DNA of 36,432 bases from a virus: positions 1 through 36,432 of IMG/VR virus record IMGVR_UViG_3300043100_000046; one strand, written 5' to 3'. Of the stretch, positions 24,575 to 30,754 are shown piece after piece. How positions within the stretch are numbered: position 1 is the first letter of the stretch; every line of letters starts with the position of its first letter. The notes under the pieces are model-generated. The model had not been told where the DNA came from, ran no database searches, and saw only the letters and a program-made list of their open reading frames with translations. The position numbers and the translations under genes are program-made.

Positions 24575-24612
24575 GCGGCTATAGCTCAACGGCAGAGCAT
24601 CAGGTTGACTCC
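24575..24612 (+). pseudogene. 5' half of tRNA-Val(GAC), 3' half absent
   Basis: The 38 nt read as acceptor GCGGCTA, TA, D-arm GCTC/GAGC with loop AACGGCA, then anticodon stem TCAGG and loop TTGACTC holding GAC. The sequence then departs from any tRNA and runs into the endonuclease gene 23 nt later. No matching T-arm plus TAGCCGC acceptor was found within 1 kb. ACTCC here pairs with GGAGT just upstream of the ATG, as the P1 helix of a group I intron would. Confidence 0.5.
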
Positions 24613-24635
24613 GCATAGGTATCAAATATGATGGA

Positions 24636-25316
24636 GTGATGAAAAATACCACGCACATCGGAGATTTAGCCGTTGCTATGGTAACCGGCGCTCTCCTTGC
24701 TTCTGGGAAACAGGTCCTCAAGCCATTGAGTGACGGTCTCAGATACGATTTGGCGGTCGACGATGGTTCTGAAATTTTGCGGGTACAATGCAAAAGCGCC
24801 GTTTTCCGACATGGTGCCGTTGTCTTTCATGCGAACTCATCTACCGGCAGAAAACGGGTCGGATACCGAGGTGAGGCTGATTTTTTCGGCGTATATTGTG
24901 CAGAAATACATAGATGTTATCTGATACCAGTGGCGGCGGTCGGCTTAACTTCGGTGCGGCTTCGGGTTGAAAGTCCCAAAAATAACCAAAAGACAGGATT
25001 GCGCGATGCCGCCGCATACGAAATCCCGATTCGCGGGCCTAGCACCACTCCGGTCTATACTATCCACGCGTGCCCAGACTGCGGTGCTCAGGTTACCTCT
25101 AAAGGCCGCAGGTGCGTCAACTGCCGGCGGAGTCGCCATCAGTCATTCAAAATAGAGTGGCCAGACCATCACGAACTTCTCCTCCGATTGGAGGGAATGT
25201 CCTTGCGGGCGCTGGCGCGCGAACTTGGCGTGACCGATTCGGCAATAAAAGGCCATCTTGCTACCATGGGTGTAACGTACAAGAAGAGGACGGCTTCCCA
25301 AGCCCCGCTATCATAA
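24636..25316 (+). CDS. PD-(D/E)XK homing-type endonuclease
   Basis: A 226-aa protein (start at one of two adjacent ATGs). The N-terminus GDLAVAMVTGALLASGKQVL then RYDLAVDD and EILRVQCKSA follow the PD-(D/E)XK signature (Asp38, Gln51, Lys53) of group I intron-associated endonucleases such as I-Ssp6803I. A zinc ribbon CPDCGAQ ... CVNC lies near residues 147-164, and the C-terminal MSLRALARELGVTDSAIKG is a helix-turn-helix. That family is known to nest in tRNA introns, which fits the tRNA-Val half gene directly upstream. Confidence 0.75.
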   Translation: MMKNTTHIGDLAVAMVTGALLASGKQVLKPLSDGLRYDLAVDDGSEILRVQCKSAVFRHGAVVFHANSSTGRKRVGYRGEADFFGVYCAEIHRCYLIPVAAVGLTSVRLRVESPKNNQKTGLRDAAAYEIPIRGPSTTPVYTIHACPDCGAQVTSKGRRCVNCRRSRHQSFKIEWPDHHELLLRLEGMSLRALARELGVTDSAIKGHLATMGVTYKKRTASQAPLS

Positions 25317-25502
25317 AAATGGGCGAGATGATGGGTTTGCTCCAATACGGGACCACTGGTTTAATTCGCGCCGTTAAGCGCGTGACCCGTAACGCTGTTA
25401 GCGACAAGACGGTGAGTGTCGCGGGCTCCATTTCCCGAACAACCCCGTCAGCCGACGGATGGTCGTGGAAACCTGTGGAGCACCATCGTGGTCGGCACCC
25501 TT

Positions 25503-25580
25503 TGCGCGGGATCGACCGGCGTAGCCCCCGTAGCGAGTATGGGCCTCGCTAAGGTCTCCCCGGCCGGTCGATCCCGCGCA
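25503..25580. other. Long closed-stem structured element (A)
   Basis: An 18-bp perfect stem (25503-25520 with 25563-25580) encloses 42 nt with an inner TAGCGAG/CTCGCTA hairpin. It occupies the 287-bp gap after the endonuclease gene that otherwise has no gene, and ends 23 nt before the next start. Probably an RNA structure or regulatory cruciform. Confidence 0.6.
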
Positions 25581-25603
25581 GAACCCGCAACCCGGAGGAT
25601 GAG

Positions 25604-25801
25604 ATGGCATCTGACGCCAAATCCGGTGATAAATGCCAAACCTGTGGTGGTTCTGGATGGAACCCCGCGATTCGGGAGAAGCCGGTTCACATAGAGGGGT
25701 TGATCGACGGCGACCGCCGCGCCCTCGAAACCCTGCACGATTATCTCAAGCGGCGGTTGTGCTGCCCCGATTGCGGCGGCAGCGGGCACCGCGCAGAGTA
25801 G
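25604..25801 (+). CDS. Small protein with two CxxCGGSG zinc-binding motifs
   Basis: A 65-aa product from ATG 25604 with a GGAGG site. CQTCGGSGW and CPDCGGSGH are DnaJ-type zinc-finger half-motifs, so the protein likely folds as one zinc ribbon. The middle is charged and helical. Its stop lies 10 nt inside the following tRNA gene. Confidence 0.7.
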   Translation: MASDAKSGDKCQTCGGSGWNPAIREKPVHIEGLIDGDRRALETLHDYLKRRLCCPDCGGSGHRAE

Positions 25802-25866
25802 TTCAGTGGCAGAACGGCGTGCTCATAACGCGCAAGTCGGAGGTTCGATCCCTCCCTCTGCGACCA
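25792..25866 (+). tRNA. tRNA-Met(CAT), C1-G72
   Basis: 75 nt with CCA encoded. Acceptor CGCAGAG/CTCTGCG, anticodon loop CTCATAA, canonical T-loop TTCGATC. First pair is C1-G72, unlike usual elongator G1-C72. CAT could also decode AUA if modified to lysidine. Confidence 0.9.
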
Positions 25867-25873
25867 GCATTGA

Positions 25874-25949
25874 CGCGGGAGGCAAGGGCCAGTGCCCTGG
25901 TCCGGCTCATAACCGGACAACCCGGAGGCAGCATCCGGTCCCGCCACCA
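25874..25949 (+). tRNA. tRNA-fMet-like (CAT) with altered elbow
   Basis: 76 nt with CCA. Acceptor CGCGGGA pairs from position 2 with TCCCGCC, leaving C1-C72 mismatched, the initiator signature. Anticodon stem TCCGG/CCGGA with loop CTCATAA. T-loop is GGCAGCA (C56 kept) and the D-loop is short (CCAGTG). Confidence 0.75.
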
Positions 25950-25951
25950 AC

Positions 25952-26044
25952 CCACTGGGATCGCCGACCCCCAACGGCGAGGCTTTCGTGACGCGCCGGG
26001 GCAACGTCCACCTGTCCTCCCCATGCCACCCCGGTTCCCAGTGG
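25952..26044. ncRNA. Closed-stem tRNA-sized element (B)
   Basis: CCACTGGGA (25952-25960) pairs perfectly with TCCCAGTGG (26036-26044). Inside lie a TCGCC/GGCGA hairpin and a CCGGGG/CCCCGG stem. It starts 3 nt after the tRNA-fMet CCA, is 93 nt long and has no CCA of its own. Role unknown. Confidence 0.45.
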
Positions 26045-26083
26045 CCCTATCCCACGTTGGCGTCAATCTTGTCGTCAACGTCT

Positions 26084-26159
26084 GCCAAGATAGCCAACGC
26101 GGTCAAGGCATCCGGTCGAAGCCCGGACTATGTGGGTTCAACTCCTACTCTTGGCACCA
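26084..26159 (+). tRNA. tRNA-Phe(GAA) with C33
   Basis: 76 nt with CCA. GCCAAGA/TCTTGGC acceptor, anticodon stem TCCGG/CCGGA, loop TCGAAGC so U33 is replaced by C; anticodon GAA at 26118-26120. T-loop TTCAACT. Confidence 0.88.
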
Positions 26160-26163
26160 GTTT

Positions 26164-26237
26164 GCGTCCATCGTCCAAAGGAAGGGCCTCAGATTTCCAT
26201 TCTGAAGATCTCGGTTCGAGTCCGTGTGGACGCTCCA
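26164..26237 (+). tRNA. tRNA-Gly(TCC)
   Basis: 74 nt with CCA. Acceptor GCGTCCA/TGGACGC, D-stem GTCC/GGGC, loop TTTCCAT with TCC at 26196-26198, T-arm CTCGG with loop TTCGAGT (one T-T mismatch). Confidence 0.9.
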
Positions 26238-26256
26238 GATACAAGGGGAACGCGCG

Positions 26257-26568
26257 ATGATGAAGCACAGCGACTTTCGGATCGGTGTCGAATTCACGAC
26301 TGGCGCTGGGCGCTGGCGATGCACCGATATCGGGACGCGGGTCATTACCGCGATCCGCCTTGATGAGGTGCGGATCGCGACGGTCAGCGGCGGTGTGAAA
26401 TCCATGCGGGCTCTGTGCTATGCTGAGGCCAATGCCGAGGGTTGGTTCAACGGGCCACCCTATGCCGTCGCTGAGAGCGTATTTGACGAGGACGGCCAAG
26501 AGGGATGTACGTTTTATGCGGGTCCCCAAGGGGATAGCGAGCCCGAGAGTCGATCGCTCCCTCGGTAG
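26257..26568 (+). CDS. Hypothetical small protein
   Basis: A 103-aa protein; tandem ATGs at 26257 and 26260 with GGGGAA upstream. The body is beta-rich (EFTTGAGRWRCTDIGTRVITAI) with an AEGWFNGPPYAVAESVFDEDGQ segment that I have seen in small phage proteins of unknown role. It is inserted between tRNA-Gly and tRNA-Asn. Confidence 0.65.
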   Translation: MMKHSDFRIGVEFTTGAGRWRCTDIGTRVITAIRLDEVRIATVSGGVKSMRALCYAEANAEGWFNGPPYAVAESVFDEDGQEGCTFYAGPQGDSEPESRSLPR

Positions 26569-26617
26569 TAGCGAATGCGCCGGTCCCTGCTCCCTCGGCC
26601 CAGCCCGCTCCAAACTT

Positions 26618-26695
26618 TGGCAGGTAGCACTCAGGGCGAGCGCGCTCGGCTGTTAACCGAGAATGAGGTCGGTTCGATCCCGACCCTGCCAGCCA
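26618..26695 (+). tRNA. tRNA-Asn(GTT)
   Basis: 78 nt with CCA. TGGCAGG/CCTGCCA acceptor, anticodon arm CTCGG-CTGTTAA-CCGAG (GTT at 26652-26654), T-arm GTCGG-TTCGATC-CCGAC. D-stem has one A-C mismatch. Confidence 0.9.
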
Positions 26696-26766
26696 GTCTT
26701 CGTGCGCACGGAGCCGGAACGCCACGGGGTCGGCGTGACAGCCAGGAGAGCACTGGCAACTGAATT

Positions 26767-26839
26767 GCGGACGAGCAGCGGTCTGCCTGCGGGTCTCCAA
26801 AACCTGTCAGAGAGGGTTCGACGCCTTCCGTCCGTGCCA
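26767..26839 (+). tRNA. tRNA-Trp(CCA)
   Basis: 73 nt with CCA. Acceptor GCGGACG/CGTCCGT with G1-T72 wobble; anticodon loop CTCCAAA; T-loop TTCGACG. The D-stem is only 3 bp (CAG/CTG). Confidence 0.85.
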
Positions 26840-26983
26840 GTTCCGCATGGCGGCGCGGGTACCGCGTGACTGCTCCGCGGCCAGTAGGAATGTTGCCTTT
26901 ATACTTACTGGAGAATGGCGGGTAAGGCTGTCGGGGCATGGCAACTAGGCTCCCGCCATGCGGATATCTGCGGAGGAATGACG

Positions 26984-27274
26984 ATGGCTGATCCGAAATC
27001 TGAGAAACCGTTCGGCGACGATCCGCTGATCTACAGCGAGACCGCGAAACGGCAAATCGCGGAAGACCCGGAGTTGGCGGACGCGATGAAGGATGTCGCG
27101 GCGATGATGCGGCAGGCGCTCCACGCATGGCAAAGTGGTCAGTACCCAAACTTCGAGACCGCGATGGCGGCGCTCGGTTGCGATATTGCGGAGGTTTTCC
27201 CTGGGGACGAGGATTATGAGGCAGTCTTCGACGGGATTGCGATCGAAAATATCCGCAAGGGGAACGCGAAATAA
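26984..27274 (+). CDS. Hypothetical small acidic protein
   Basis: A 96-aa product; ATG 26984 has a GGAGG site 7 nt upstream, better placed than for ATG 26978. Acidic and helical (AKRQIAEDPELADAMKDVAA, GQYPNFETAMAALG). No domain recognised. It lies between tRNA-Trp and tRNA-Cys. Upstream DNA (26840-26983) holds two short hairpins (CCAGTA/TACTGG, ATGGCGGG/CCCGCCAT) and no gene. Confidence 0.65.
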   Translation: MADPKSEKPFGDDPLIYSETAKRQIAEDPELADAMKDVAAMMRQALHAWQSGQYPNFETAMAALGCDIAEVFPGDEDYEAVFDGIAIENIRKGNAK

Positions 27275-27282
27275 TTTCAATC

Positions 27283-27358
27283 GTGCCGCGAGCCAGCTAG
27301 GGAAGGCGTCGAGTTGCAACCTCGATTCAGCAGGGTGCGATCCCCTGGCGGCACTCCA
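27283..27358 (+). tRNA. tRNA-Cys(GCA)
   Basis: 76 nt with CCA. GTGCCGC/GCGGCAC acceptor, D-stem GCC/GGC, anticodon loop TTGCAAC (GCA at 27316-27318), T-loop TGCGATC with G at position 55. Confidence 0.88.
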
Positions 27359-27360
27359 GT

Positions 27361-27470
27361 TTCGTGCGGGTTATCGGGTGGGCGGGTCGGTTTGGATTTG
27401 TGTTGCTCCTGGCCGGGAAGCAGCGCAGACGCCGGTCTCTGGGAAGTTGAACCGTTCCCAGACGCACGAA
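27361..27470. ncRNA. Closed-stem tRNA-sized element (D)
   Basis: TTCGTGCG (27361-27368) pairs with CGCACGAA (27463-27470). An inner TCTGGGAA/TTCCCAGA hairpin sits next to the 3' arm. It begins 2 nt after the tRNA-Cys CCA and has no CCA; 110 nt. Confidence 0.45.
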
Positions 27471-27542
27471 GCCCTCGGGGCCTCTGCCGTGCGGTGGTGA
27501 ACCAATCATATCGTGGCGGTATGCCCTAGGGCAGCATCTTGG

Positions 27543-27588
27543 CGTGCGGCGGTGTGGTGGGTACACATCTTAATGTGACGCGCGAGGG
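27543..27588. other. Hairpin in a gene-free stretch
   Basis: CGTGCG pairs with CGCGCG around an inner CACAT/ATGTG stem. The surrounding DNA from 27471 to 27774 has no gene; at 27738-27754 lies an orphan T-arm (GTCGG with loop TTCGAAT and CCGAC), followed by CCGCACG without a matching 5' acceptor or CCA, likely a tRNA remnant. Confidence 0.3.
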
Positions 27589-27737
27589 GGTTACTGTCGG
27601 GTTACTCGGTTGTCCGTGAGAGGATGTGAGGGCTGAAACCTAGCCATCCTTGGCAATCACGGCAATAAAGTCCGGTCATACTGTCTCGCAGAAGCCCTGG
27701 GGAAGGTGGAGCGGTGGTCACGACCGAAGGCTCCCAT

Positions 27738-27761
27738 GTCGGTTCGAATCCGACCCGCACG
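27738..27761 (+). pseudogene. Orphan tRNA T-arm and acceptor strand
   Basis: A perfect T-arm (5-bp stem, loop TTCGAAT) followed by CCGCACG then AAAA rather than CCA. No matching CGTGCGG 5' acceptor is found at tRNA distance. Read as a remnant of a tRNA. Confidence 0.4.
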
Positions 27762-27774
27762 AAAACATCTCGAT

Positions 27775-27849
27775 GGCGTTCGTCGTCCAATGGCAGGACA
27801 TGAGAATGTGGATCTCAGAACGCGGGTTCGATCCCCGCCGATCGCCCCA
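27775..27849 (+). tRNA. tRNA-His(GTG) with encoded G-1
   Basis: 75 nt counting the extra 5' G (27775) that pairs with C73, a hallmark of tRNA-His. Anticodon arm TGAGA-ATGTGGA-TCTCA (GTG 27808-27810), T-loop TTCGATC, CCA encoded. One T-T pair in the acceptor. Confidence 0.92.
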
Positions 27850-27855
27850 GAACCT

Positions 27856-27953
27856 GAAACCGCGCCGAAAGGTCGAGCCTGATAACAACAGGCGATGGCT
27901 TCGCTCCTCCCCTCTTTGGTCGGAACAGTGAGGGTTGGCTGCCACGCGGTTTC
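27856..27953. ncRNA. Closed-stem tRNA-sized element (E)
   Basis: GAAACCGCG (27856-27864) pairs perfectly with CGCGGTTTC (27945-27953). Inside is a GCCTG/CAGGC hairpin with 7-nt loop ATAACAA, like an anticodon arm. It follows tRNA-His by 6 nt, 98 nt long, no CCA. Confidence 0.45.
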
Positions 27954-27963
27954 GGTCCTATAT

Positions 27964-28038
27964 GCCGGTTTCGTTCAGTGGCAGGACAGCGGGCCTGTAC
28001 CCCGCCAACGGCAGTTCGATTCTAGCCAGCCGGCACCA
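27964..28038 (+). tRNA. tRNA-Thr(TGT), C33
   Basis: 75 nt with CCA. GCCGGTT/AGCCGGC acceptor, anticodon stem GCGGG/CCCGC, loop CCTGTAC. By position 34-36 the anticodon is TGT with C at 33. T-stem has one bulged A; T-loop TTCGATT. Confidence 0.75.
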
Positions 28039-28057
28039 CTCTGAGGAGAGGCGAGAG

Positions 28058-28492
28058 ATGCGCACTGTAATATTCGACATTGACGGGACTCTCGCTAATG
28101 GCACACACCGTCAGCATCATTTGACCACCCTGAAAAAGGACTGGGATGCCTTCTACGCCGCGATGGGCGAGGACACGGCTATCCAGCCGATCATCGACTT
28201 GGCCAATCAACTCGCTTGCGACTACCACATTGTCCTCTGCACTGGGCGTCCCTCCAATTATCGCGAGGTGACCGAGCGCTGGCTCTACGACCACGATGTC
28301 CCGCGATCAGCTCTCTACATGCGAGCCGAGGGCGACTTTCGCGACGACGCCATTGTGAAACGCGAGATGCTGGCGCAGATGCGGAAGGCTGGGTTTGAGC
28401 CGTGCTTGGTCGTTGACGATCGGAATCGCGTCGTGAAGATGTGGCGTGAGGAAGGATTGGTCTGTCTGCAATGTGCCGAGGGTGATTTCTGA
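28058..28492 (+). CDS. HAD phosphatase like Pnkp 3'-phosphatase domain
   Basis: A 144-aa protein closely patterned on the 3'-phosphatase half of T4 polynucleotide kinase. Motifs in order: FDIDGTLANGTHR (catalytic Asp pair), DWDAFYAAMGED, HIVLCTGRPSNYREVTERWL, LYMRAEGDFRDDAIVKREML, LVVDDRNRVVKMWREEGLVCLQ. It lacks a kinase domain. This activity removes 3' phosphates left on cleaved tRNA, which precedes ligation. ATG 28058 has GAGGAG upstream; tRNA-Gln(CTG) starts at the base after its stop. A role in tRNA repair is inferred from family and place. Confidence 0.8.
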   Translation: MRTVIFDIDGTLANGTHRQHHLTTLKKDWDAFYAAMGEDTAIQPIIDLANQLACDYHIVLCTGRPSNYREVTERWLYDHDVPRSALYMRAEGDFRDDAIVKREMLAQMRKAGFEPCLVVDDRNRVVKMWREEGLVCLQCAEGDF

Positions 28493-28567
28493 TGGGGATT
28501 AGCTCACTGGCTAGAGCGGCCGGCTCTGACCCGGCAGAAGTCGGATCGTAACCGGCATCCCCTACCA
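28493..28567 (+). tRNA. tRNA-Gln(CTG), altered T-loop
   Basis: 75 nt with CCA; begins directly after the previous stop. Acceptor TGGGGAT/ATCCCCT has a T1-T72 mismatch. Anticodon arm GCCGG-CTCTGAC-CCGGC (CTG 28526-28528). T-loop ATCGTAA: positions 54/58 are A/T rather than T/A. Confidence 0.85.
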
Positions 28568-28653
28568 ATCGCGGGCAGAGCTTCGGGCTGTCGGTAACGG
28601 ACAGTCAACAGTTTTGCCTTGGCTCTGGGCAACGCGCCTACCCGCCCCGCGAT
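28568..28653. ncRNA. Closed-stem tRNA-sized element (F)
   Basis: ATCGCGG (28568-28574) pairs with CCGCGAT (28647-28653); an inner CAGAGC/GCTCTG stem and a CTGTC/GACAG hairpin with 7-nt loop GGTAACG lie within. It starts on the base after tRNA-Gln CCA. 86 nt, no CCA. Confidence 0.45.
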
Positions 28654-28674
28654 ACACAACAGAAAGGAGCGCAC

Positions 28675-28992
28675 ATGGAAAAGTTTACAACAGGTCTACC
28701 GGGGCAAGAATACACGACTGGAACAGGGCAACTCATCGTCGGAGTTCATTCGCGCGAACAGTGCCTTGGCAAGCATTGTGTGATCCACAACCCATCAGAC
28801 CATTGCATGCGGGATTTCCCGACCCACTGGCGTGCTGACCGCAAGTTGATGGAGCGCATCTGTCCGCACGGCATCGGCCATCCCGACCCCGACGACATCG
28901 CTTTCAAGCGCGCCACCCGCGGCGACAAGTTTGCCGATACCGAGGAGGTTCACGGTTGCGACGGTTGCTGTTCGCCTCGGGGATTTGTCTGA
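28675..28992 (+). CDS. Conserved hypothetical Cys/His-rich phage protein
   Basis: A 105-aa protein from ATG 28675 with AAAGGAG upstream. The motif set HCVIHNPSDHCMRDFPTHWR, ICPHGIGHPDPDD and HGCDGCC is shared by many phage proteins of unknown role; the ordered Cys and His suggest zinc binding. tRNA-Gln(TTG) begins directly after its stop. Confidence 0.75.
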   Translation: MEKFTTGLPGQEYTTGTGQLIVGVHSREQCLGKHCVIHNPSDHCMRDFPTHWRADRKLMERICPHGIGHPDPDDIAFKRATRGDKFADTEEVHGCDGCCSPRGFV

Positions 28993-29065
28993 GGCGGGTG
29001 GCCCAGGTGGGTACCGCCGGCTTTGACCCGGCGCGTGTTCGGATCGTGCCCGAAGCCCGCTTCCA
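28993..29065 (+). tRNA. tRNA-Gln(TTG), altered elbow
   Basis: 73 nt with CCA. GGCGGGT/GCCCGCT acceptor (G1-T72). Anticodon arm GCCGG-CTTTGAC-CCGGC (TTG 29023-29025). T-loop ATCGTGC (54/58 A/T). D-arm shortened to CCC-AGGT-GGG. Confidence 0.85.
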
Positions 29066-29066
29066 A

Positions 29067-29141
29067 CGCCCATTCCGCTACCGGCTAGGCGACCCGGTTC
29101 TCAGCCGGGCAAAGCGAGTTCGACCCTCGCATGGGCGACCA
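29067..29141 (+). tRNA. tRNA-Glu(CTC)
   Basis: 75 nt with CCA. CGCCCAT/ATGGGCG acceptor, loop TTCTCAG with CTC at 29100-29102, T-arm GCGAG-TTCGACC-CTCGC. D-stem CGC/GCG. Confidence 0.9.
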
Positions 29142-29145
29142 AAAC

Positions 29146-29164
29146 CCCGCGCCTCGGGGGTTTC
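29146..29164 (+). terminator. Possible rho-independent terminator
   Basis: An AACCCC/GGGGGTT stem with short GCGCCT loop and a brief T-run, right behind tRNA-Glu. Modest strength. Confidence 0.45.
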
Positions 29165-29183
29165 TCGGGGGCCGAGAAAGACG

Positions 29184-29489
29184 ATGACCAATCACCCGCA
29201 CCGCAAAAAACGTCTGTCGCCCAGCGAGCAGATGGTGGTGAGATTGAAGTTGGCGCTTACGCCATCGGCGCGCGGCGCTCTAACGAAGAGCGAGGCATAC
29301 CGTCTTATTTTCGAGAGCGCCCGAGCTCTAAGCCAGGGGGTTAGCGTTGATTATGCCATTGGCGGGATACTGGATGACTTATTCGGTCCTGGCGAAATCC
29401 ATGGATTTGGAGATGGGTGGCGTAAGCAGATCGAGGCAGCTTACGCATCGGAACTAGAGAGACAGCAGGCGGGCGTGGGGGAACGGTAG
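29184..29489 (+). CDS. Hypothetical helical protein
   Basis: A 101-aa product from ATG 29184 with GAGAAAG upstream. The sequence is basic at the start (HPHRKKRLSPSEQM) and helical (ARGALTKSEAYRLIFESARALS), followed by a GGILDDLFGPGE region. The last 7 codons lie inside tRNA-Leu(TAA). Function unknown. Confidence 0.65.
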   Translation: MTNHPHRKKRLSPSEQMVVRLKLALTPSARGALTKSEAYRLIFESARALSQGVSVDYAIGGILDDLFGPGEIHGFGDGWRKQIEAAYASELERQQAGVGER

Positions 29490-29551
29490 ACCTAGCGAGC
29501 TTAAACCTCGCCGCCATTGGCATGCGCGTTCGATTCGCGCCGCCCGCACCA
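29469..29551 (+). tRNA. tRNA-Leu(TAA)
   Basis: 83 nt with CCA. GCGGGCG/CGCCCGC acceptor, anticodon arm GCGAG-CTTAAAC-CTCGC (TAA 29502-29504), type II variable arm GCCATTGGC, T-loop TTCGATT. It overlaps the end of the previous protein gene by 21 nt. Confidence 0.92.
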
Positions 29552-29556
29552 GACAC

Positions 29557-29635
29557 GCCCCCGTAGACCAATTTGGCAGGAGTCATCTCGCTTAGAACGA
29601 GAGCAGTGTCAGTTCGAATCTGACCGGGGGTACCA
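29557..29635 (+). tRNA. tRNA-Leu(TAG) with short variable loop
   Basis: 79 nt with CCA. Acceptor GCCCCCG/CGGGGGT (G1-T72). Anticodon arm TCTCG-CTTAGAA-CGAGA (TAG 29593-29595). T-loop TTCGAAT. The variable loop is only 5 nt where bacterial tRNA-Leu has a long arm. Confidence 0.8.
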
Positions 29636-29640
29636 GTTCA

Positions 29641-29730
29641 GGGCGGCTAACCGGACAAGCGCACCGGCACCGGTCGGAAACCGGTTGGAGCCTTCATGGG
29701 CTTGTGGAGCGTGACCACAGCCGCCCGCCA
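29641..29730 (+). tRNA. tRNA-Ser(GGA), C33, altered T-loop
   Basis: 90 nt with CCA. GGGCGGC/GCCGCCC acceptor, loop TCGGAAA (C33, GGA 29676-29678), long variable arm, T-arm TGTGG-AGCGTGA-CCACA with 54/58 A/T. Confidence 0.88.
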
Positions 29731-29736
29731 CACTAC

Positions 29737-29824
29737 GGTTGGGTATCCGAGCCGGCGCTCGGCCTCGTCTTGAAAGCGAGTGGCACGGAGACGTGTGCGG
29801 GTCGGCACCAGCACCCAACCGCCA
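29737..29824 (+). tRNA. tRNA-Ser(TGA), no canonical T-loop
   Basis: 88 nt with CCA. GGTTGGG/CCCAACC acceptor, loop CTTGAAA (TGA 29771-29773), type II variable region. The T-arm folds as GTGC, GGT, CGGC loop, ACC, GCAC: a tetraloop rather than the seven-base TTCGAAT type. D-stem is 5 bp. Confidence 0.8.
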
Positions 29825-29828
29825 ATAC

Positions 29829-29917
29829 GGGCAGTCAACCGCGAGGGCTCGCGGCCCAGCTTCGAAACCTGGTGGTGCGTGAAAGCGCATGGGACTCGGA
29901 ATCTCGGCTGCCCGCCA
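29829..29917 (+). tRNA. tRNA-Ser(CGA), altered T-loop
   Basis: 89 nt with CCA. GGGCAGT/GCTGCCC acceptor, loop TTCGAAA (CGA 29863-29865) with a C31-C39 mismatch. T-loop CTCGGAA (54/58 C/G). D-arm extended to 6 bp with GGGC tetraloop. Confidence 0.8.
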
Positions 29918-29921
29918 GTTT

Positions 29922-30010
29922 GGGGCGCGCAAGCAGACAGGTGCACTGCGCTGGATTGCTAATCCGGGCGTACCTTCGGGTATCGGTTTCGAATACCGGC
30001 CGCCCCGCCA
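29922..30010 (+). tRNA. tRNA-Ser(GCT)
   Basis: 89 nt with CCA. GGGGCGC/CCGCCCC acceptor, loop TTGCTAA (GCT 29958-29960), variable arm GTACC/GGGTAT, canonical T-loop TTCGAAT. Confidence 0.9.
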
Positions 30011-30024
30011 CTTTCACCAACATA

Positions 30025-30112
30025 GGGTCGGGAAAGCTGGCAGCTTCCAGCAGCGGGACTGTAAATCCCGTCTACGACCGTAGGAGAGGGGCAGCACCTC
30101 ACCGACCCCCCA
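30025..30112 (+). tRNA. tRNA-Tyr(GTA), altered elbow
   Basis: 88 nt with CCA. GGGTCGG/CCGACCC acceptor, anticodon loop CTGTAAA (GTA 30061-30063), type II variable arm. T-loop GGCAGCA as in the fMet-like tRNA; D-loop CAGCTT on a 5-bp stem; discriminator C. Confidence 0.85.
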
Positions 30113-30114
30113 AT

Positions 30115-30188
30115 GCCCTCGTAGCTCAAAGGTAGAGCATTCGGTTGATAACCGGACGACCCCTGGTCAGTACAGGGCTGGGGCACCA
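30115..30188 (+). tRNA. tRNA-Ile(GAT), altered T-loop
   Basis: 74 nt with CCA. GCCCTCG/CTGGGGC acceptor with a C-T mismatch, D-arm GCTC/GAGC, loop TTGATAA (GAT 30147-30149), T-arm CCCTG-GTCAGTA-CAGGG. Confidence 0.85.
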
Positions 30189-30203
30189 GAACAGGAGACG
30201 ACG

Positions 30204-30431
30204 ATGCGCACAGCTTTCAAGATTTATATTGGACTTCTTGTCTTCCTCATTCTTGCGGCTGCGCCGCTTATGTTTGCGGTGGGGACGACAGCCGCATGGC
30301 TCATCGTGAACTTCGGGACACTCGCGGTCATCTTCGGTTTTCTGGGGTATGCGGTCGTTGACTCGCGGGGACGCTGGCCCAACGATTCGTGGTTCGCCCG
30401 TCTCGGCAAAATTGTCACCTTCACGCGGTAG
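30204..30431 (+). CDS. Small two-span membrane protein
   Basis: A 75-aa product from ATG 30204 with an AGGAGA site. Residues 6-25 and 31-50 are hydrophobic, probably two membrane helices, with a charged C-terminus (DSRGRWPNDSWFARL). Function not recognised. Confidence 0.7.
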   Translation: MRTAFKIYIGLLVFLILAAAPLMFAVGTTAAWLIVNFGTLAVIFGFLGYAVVDSRGRWPNDSWFARLGKIVTFTR

Positions 30432-30443
30432 CAGGAGGCGACG

Positions 30444-30704
30444 ATGACATGGAACCACCGCGTGATGCGGGTGGACTATCCTCTCCGCGCTACGTCTGGC
30501 ACGGAGACGCAATTCGAGATTCACGAGGTCCACTACAGCGCCGACGGCTTGCCTCGCGCTTATACCAAGGACGCGGTCGGCGTTGCCGCCGATGATCTCG
30601 CTGGTCTGGAGTGGACGCTCAAGGCGATGCTGGCGGCGCTCGAAAAACCTGTGCTGACGCCAGGCGATTTCCCCGATGGAGGCAAATCGTGCCCCACTTC
30701 ATGA
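30444..30704 (+). CDS. Hypothetical small protein
   Basis: An 86-aa product from ATG 30444 with AGGAGG upstream. A beta-sheet-like front half (VMRVDYPLRATSGTETQFEI) with a helical end (DLAGLEWTLKAMLAALEKP). This domain layout is common in small phage proteins; no function known. Confidence 0.7.
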   Translation: MTWNHRVMRVDYPLRATSGTETQFEIHEVHYSADGLPRAYTKDAVGVAADDLAGLEWTLKAMLAALEKPVLTPGDFPDGGKSCPTS

Positions 30705-30754
30705 TCAACATTGAATCTTGGCCAAAAGAGGATTGGTTTGCCAGATTGAGTTGA

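Noticed and set aside
25952-28653. Closed-stem elements B, D, E and F as tRNAs
   Set aside because: None has CCA or a full cloverleaf; only stems and occasional 7-nt loops are supported, so they stay as unassigned structured elements.
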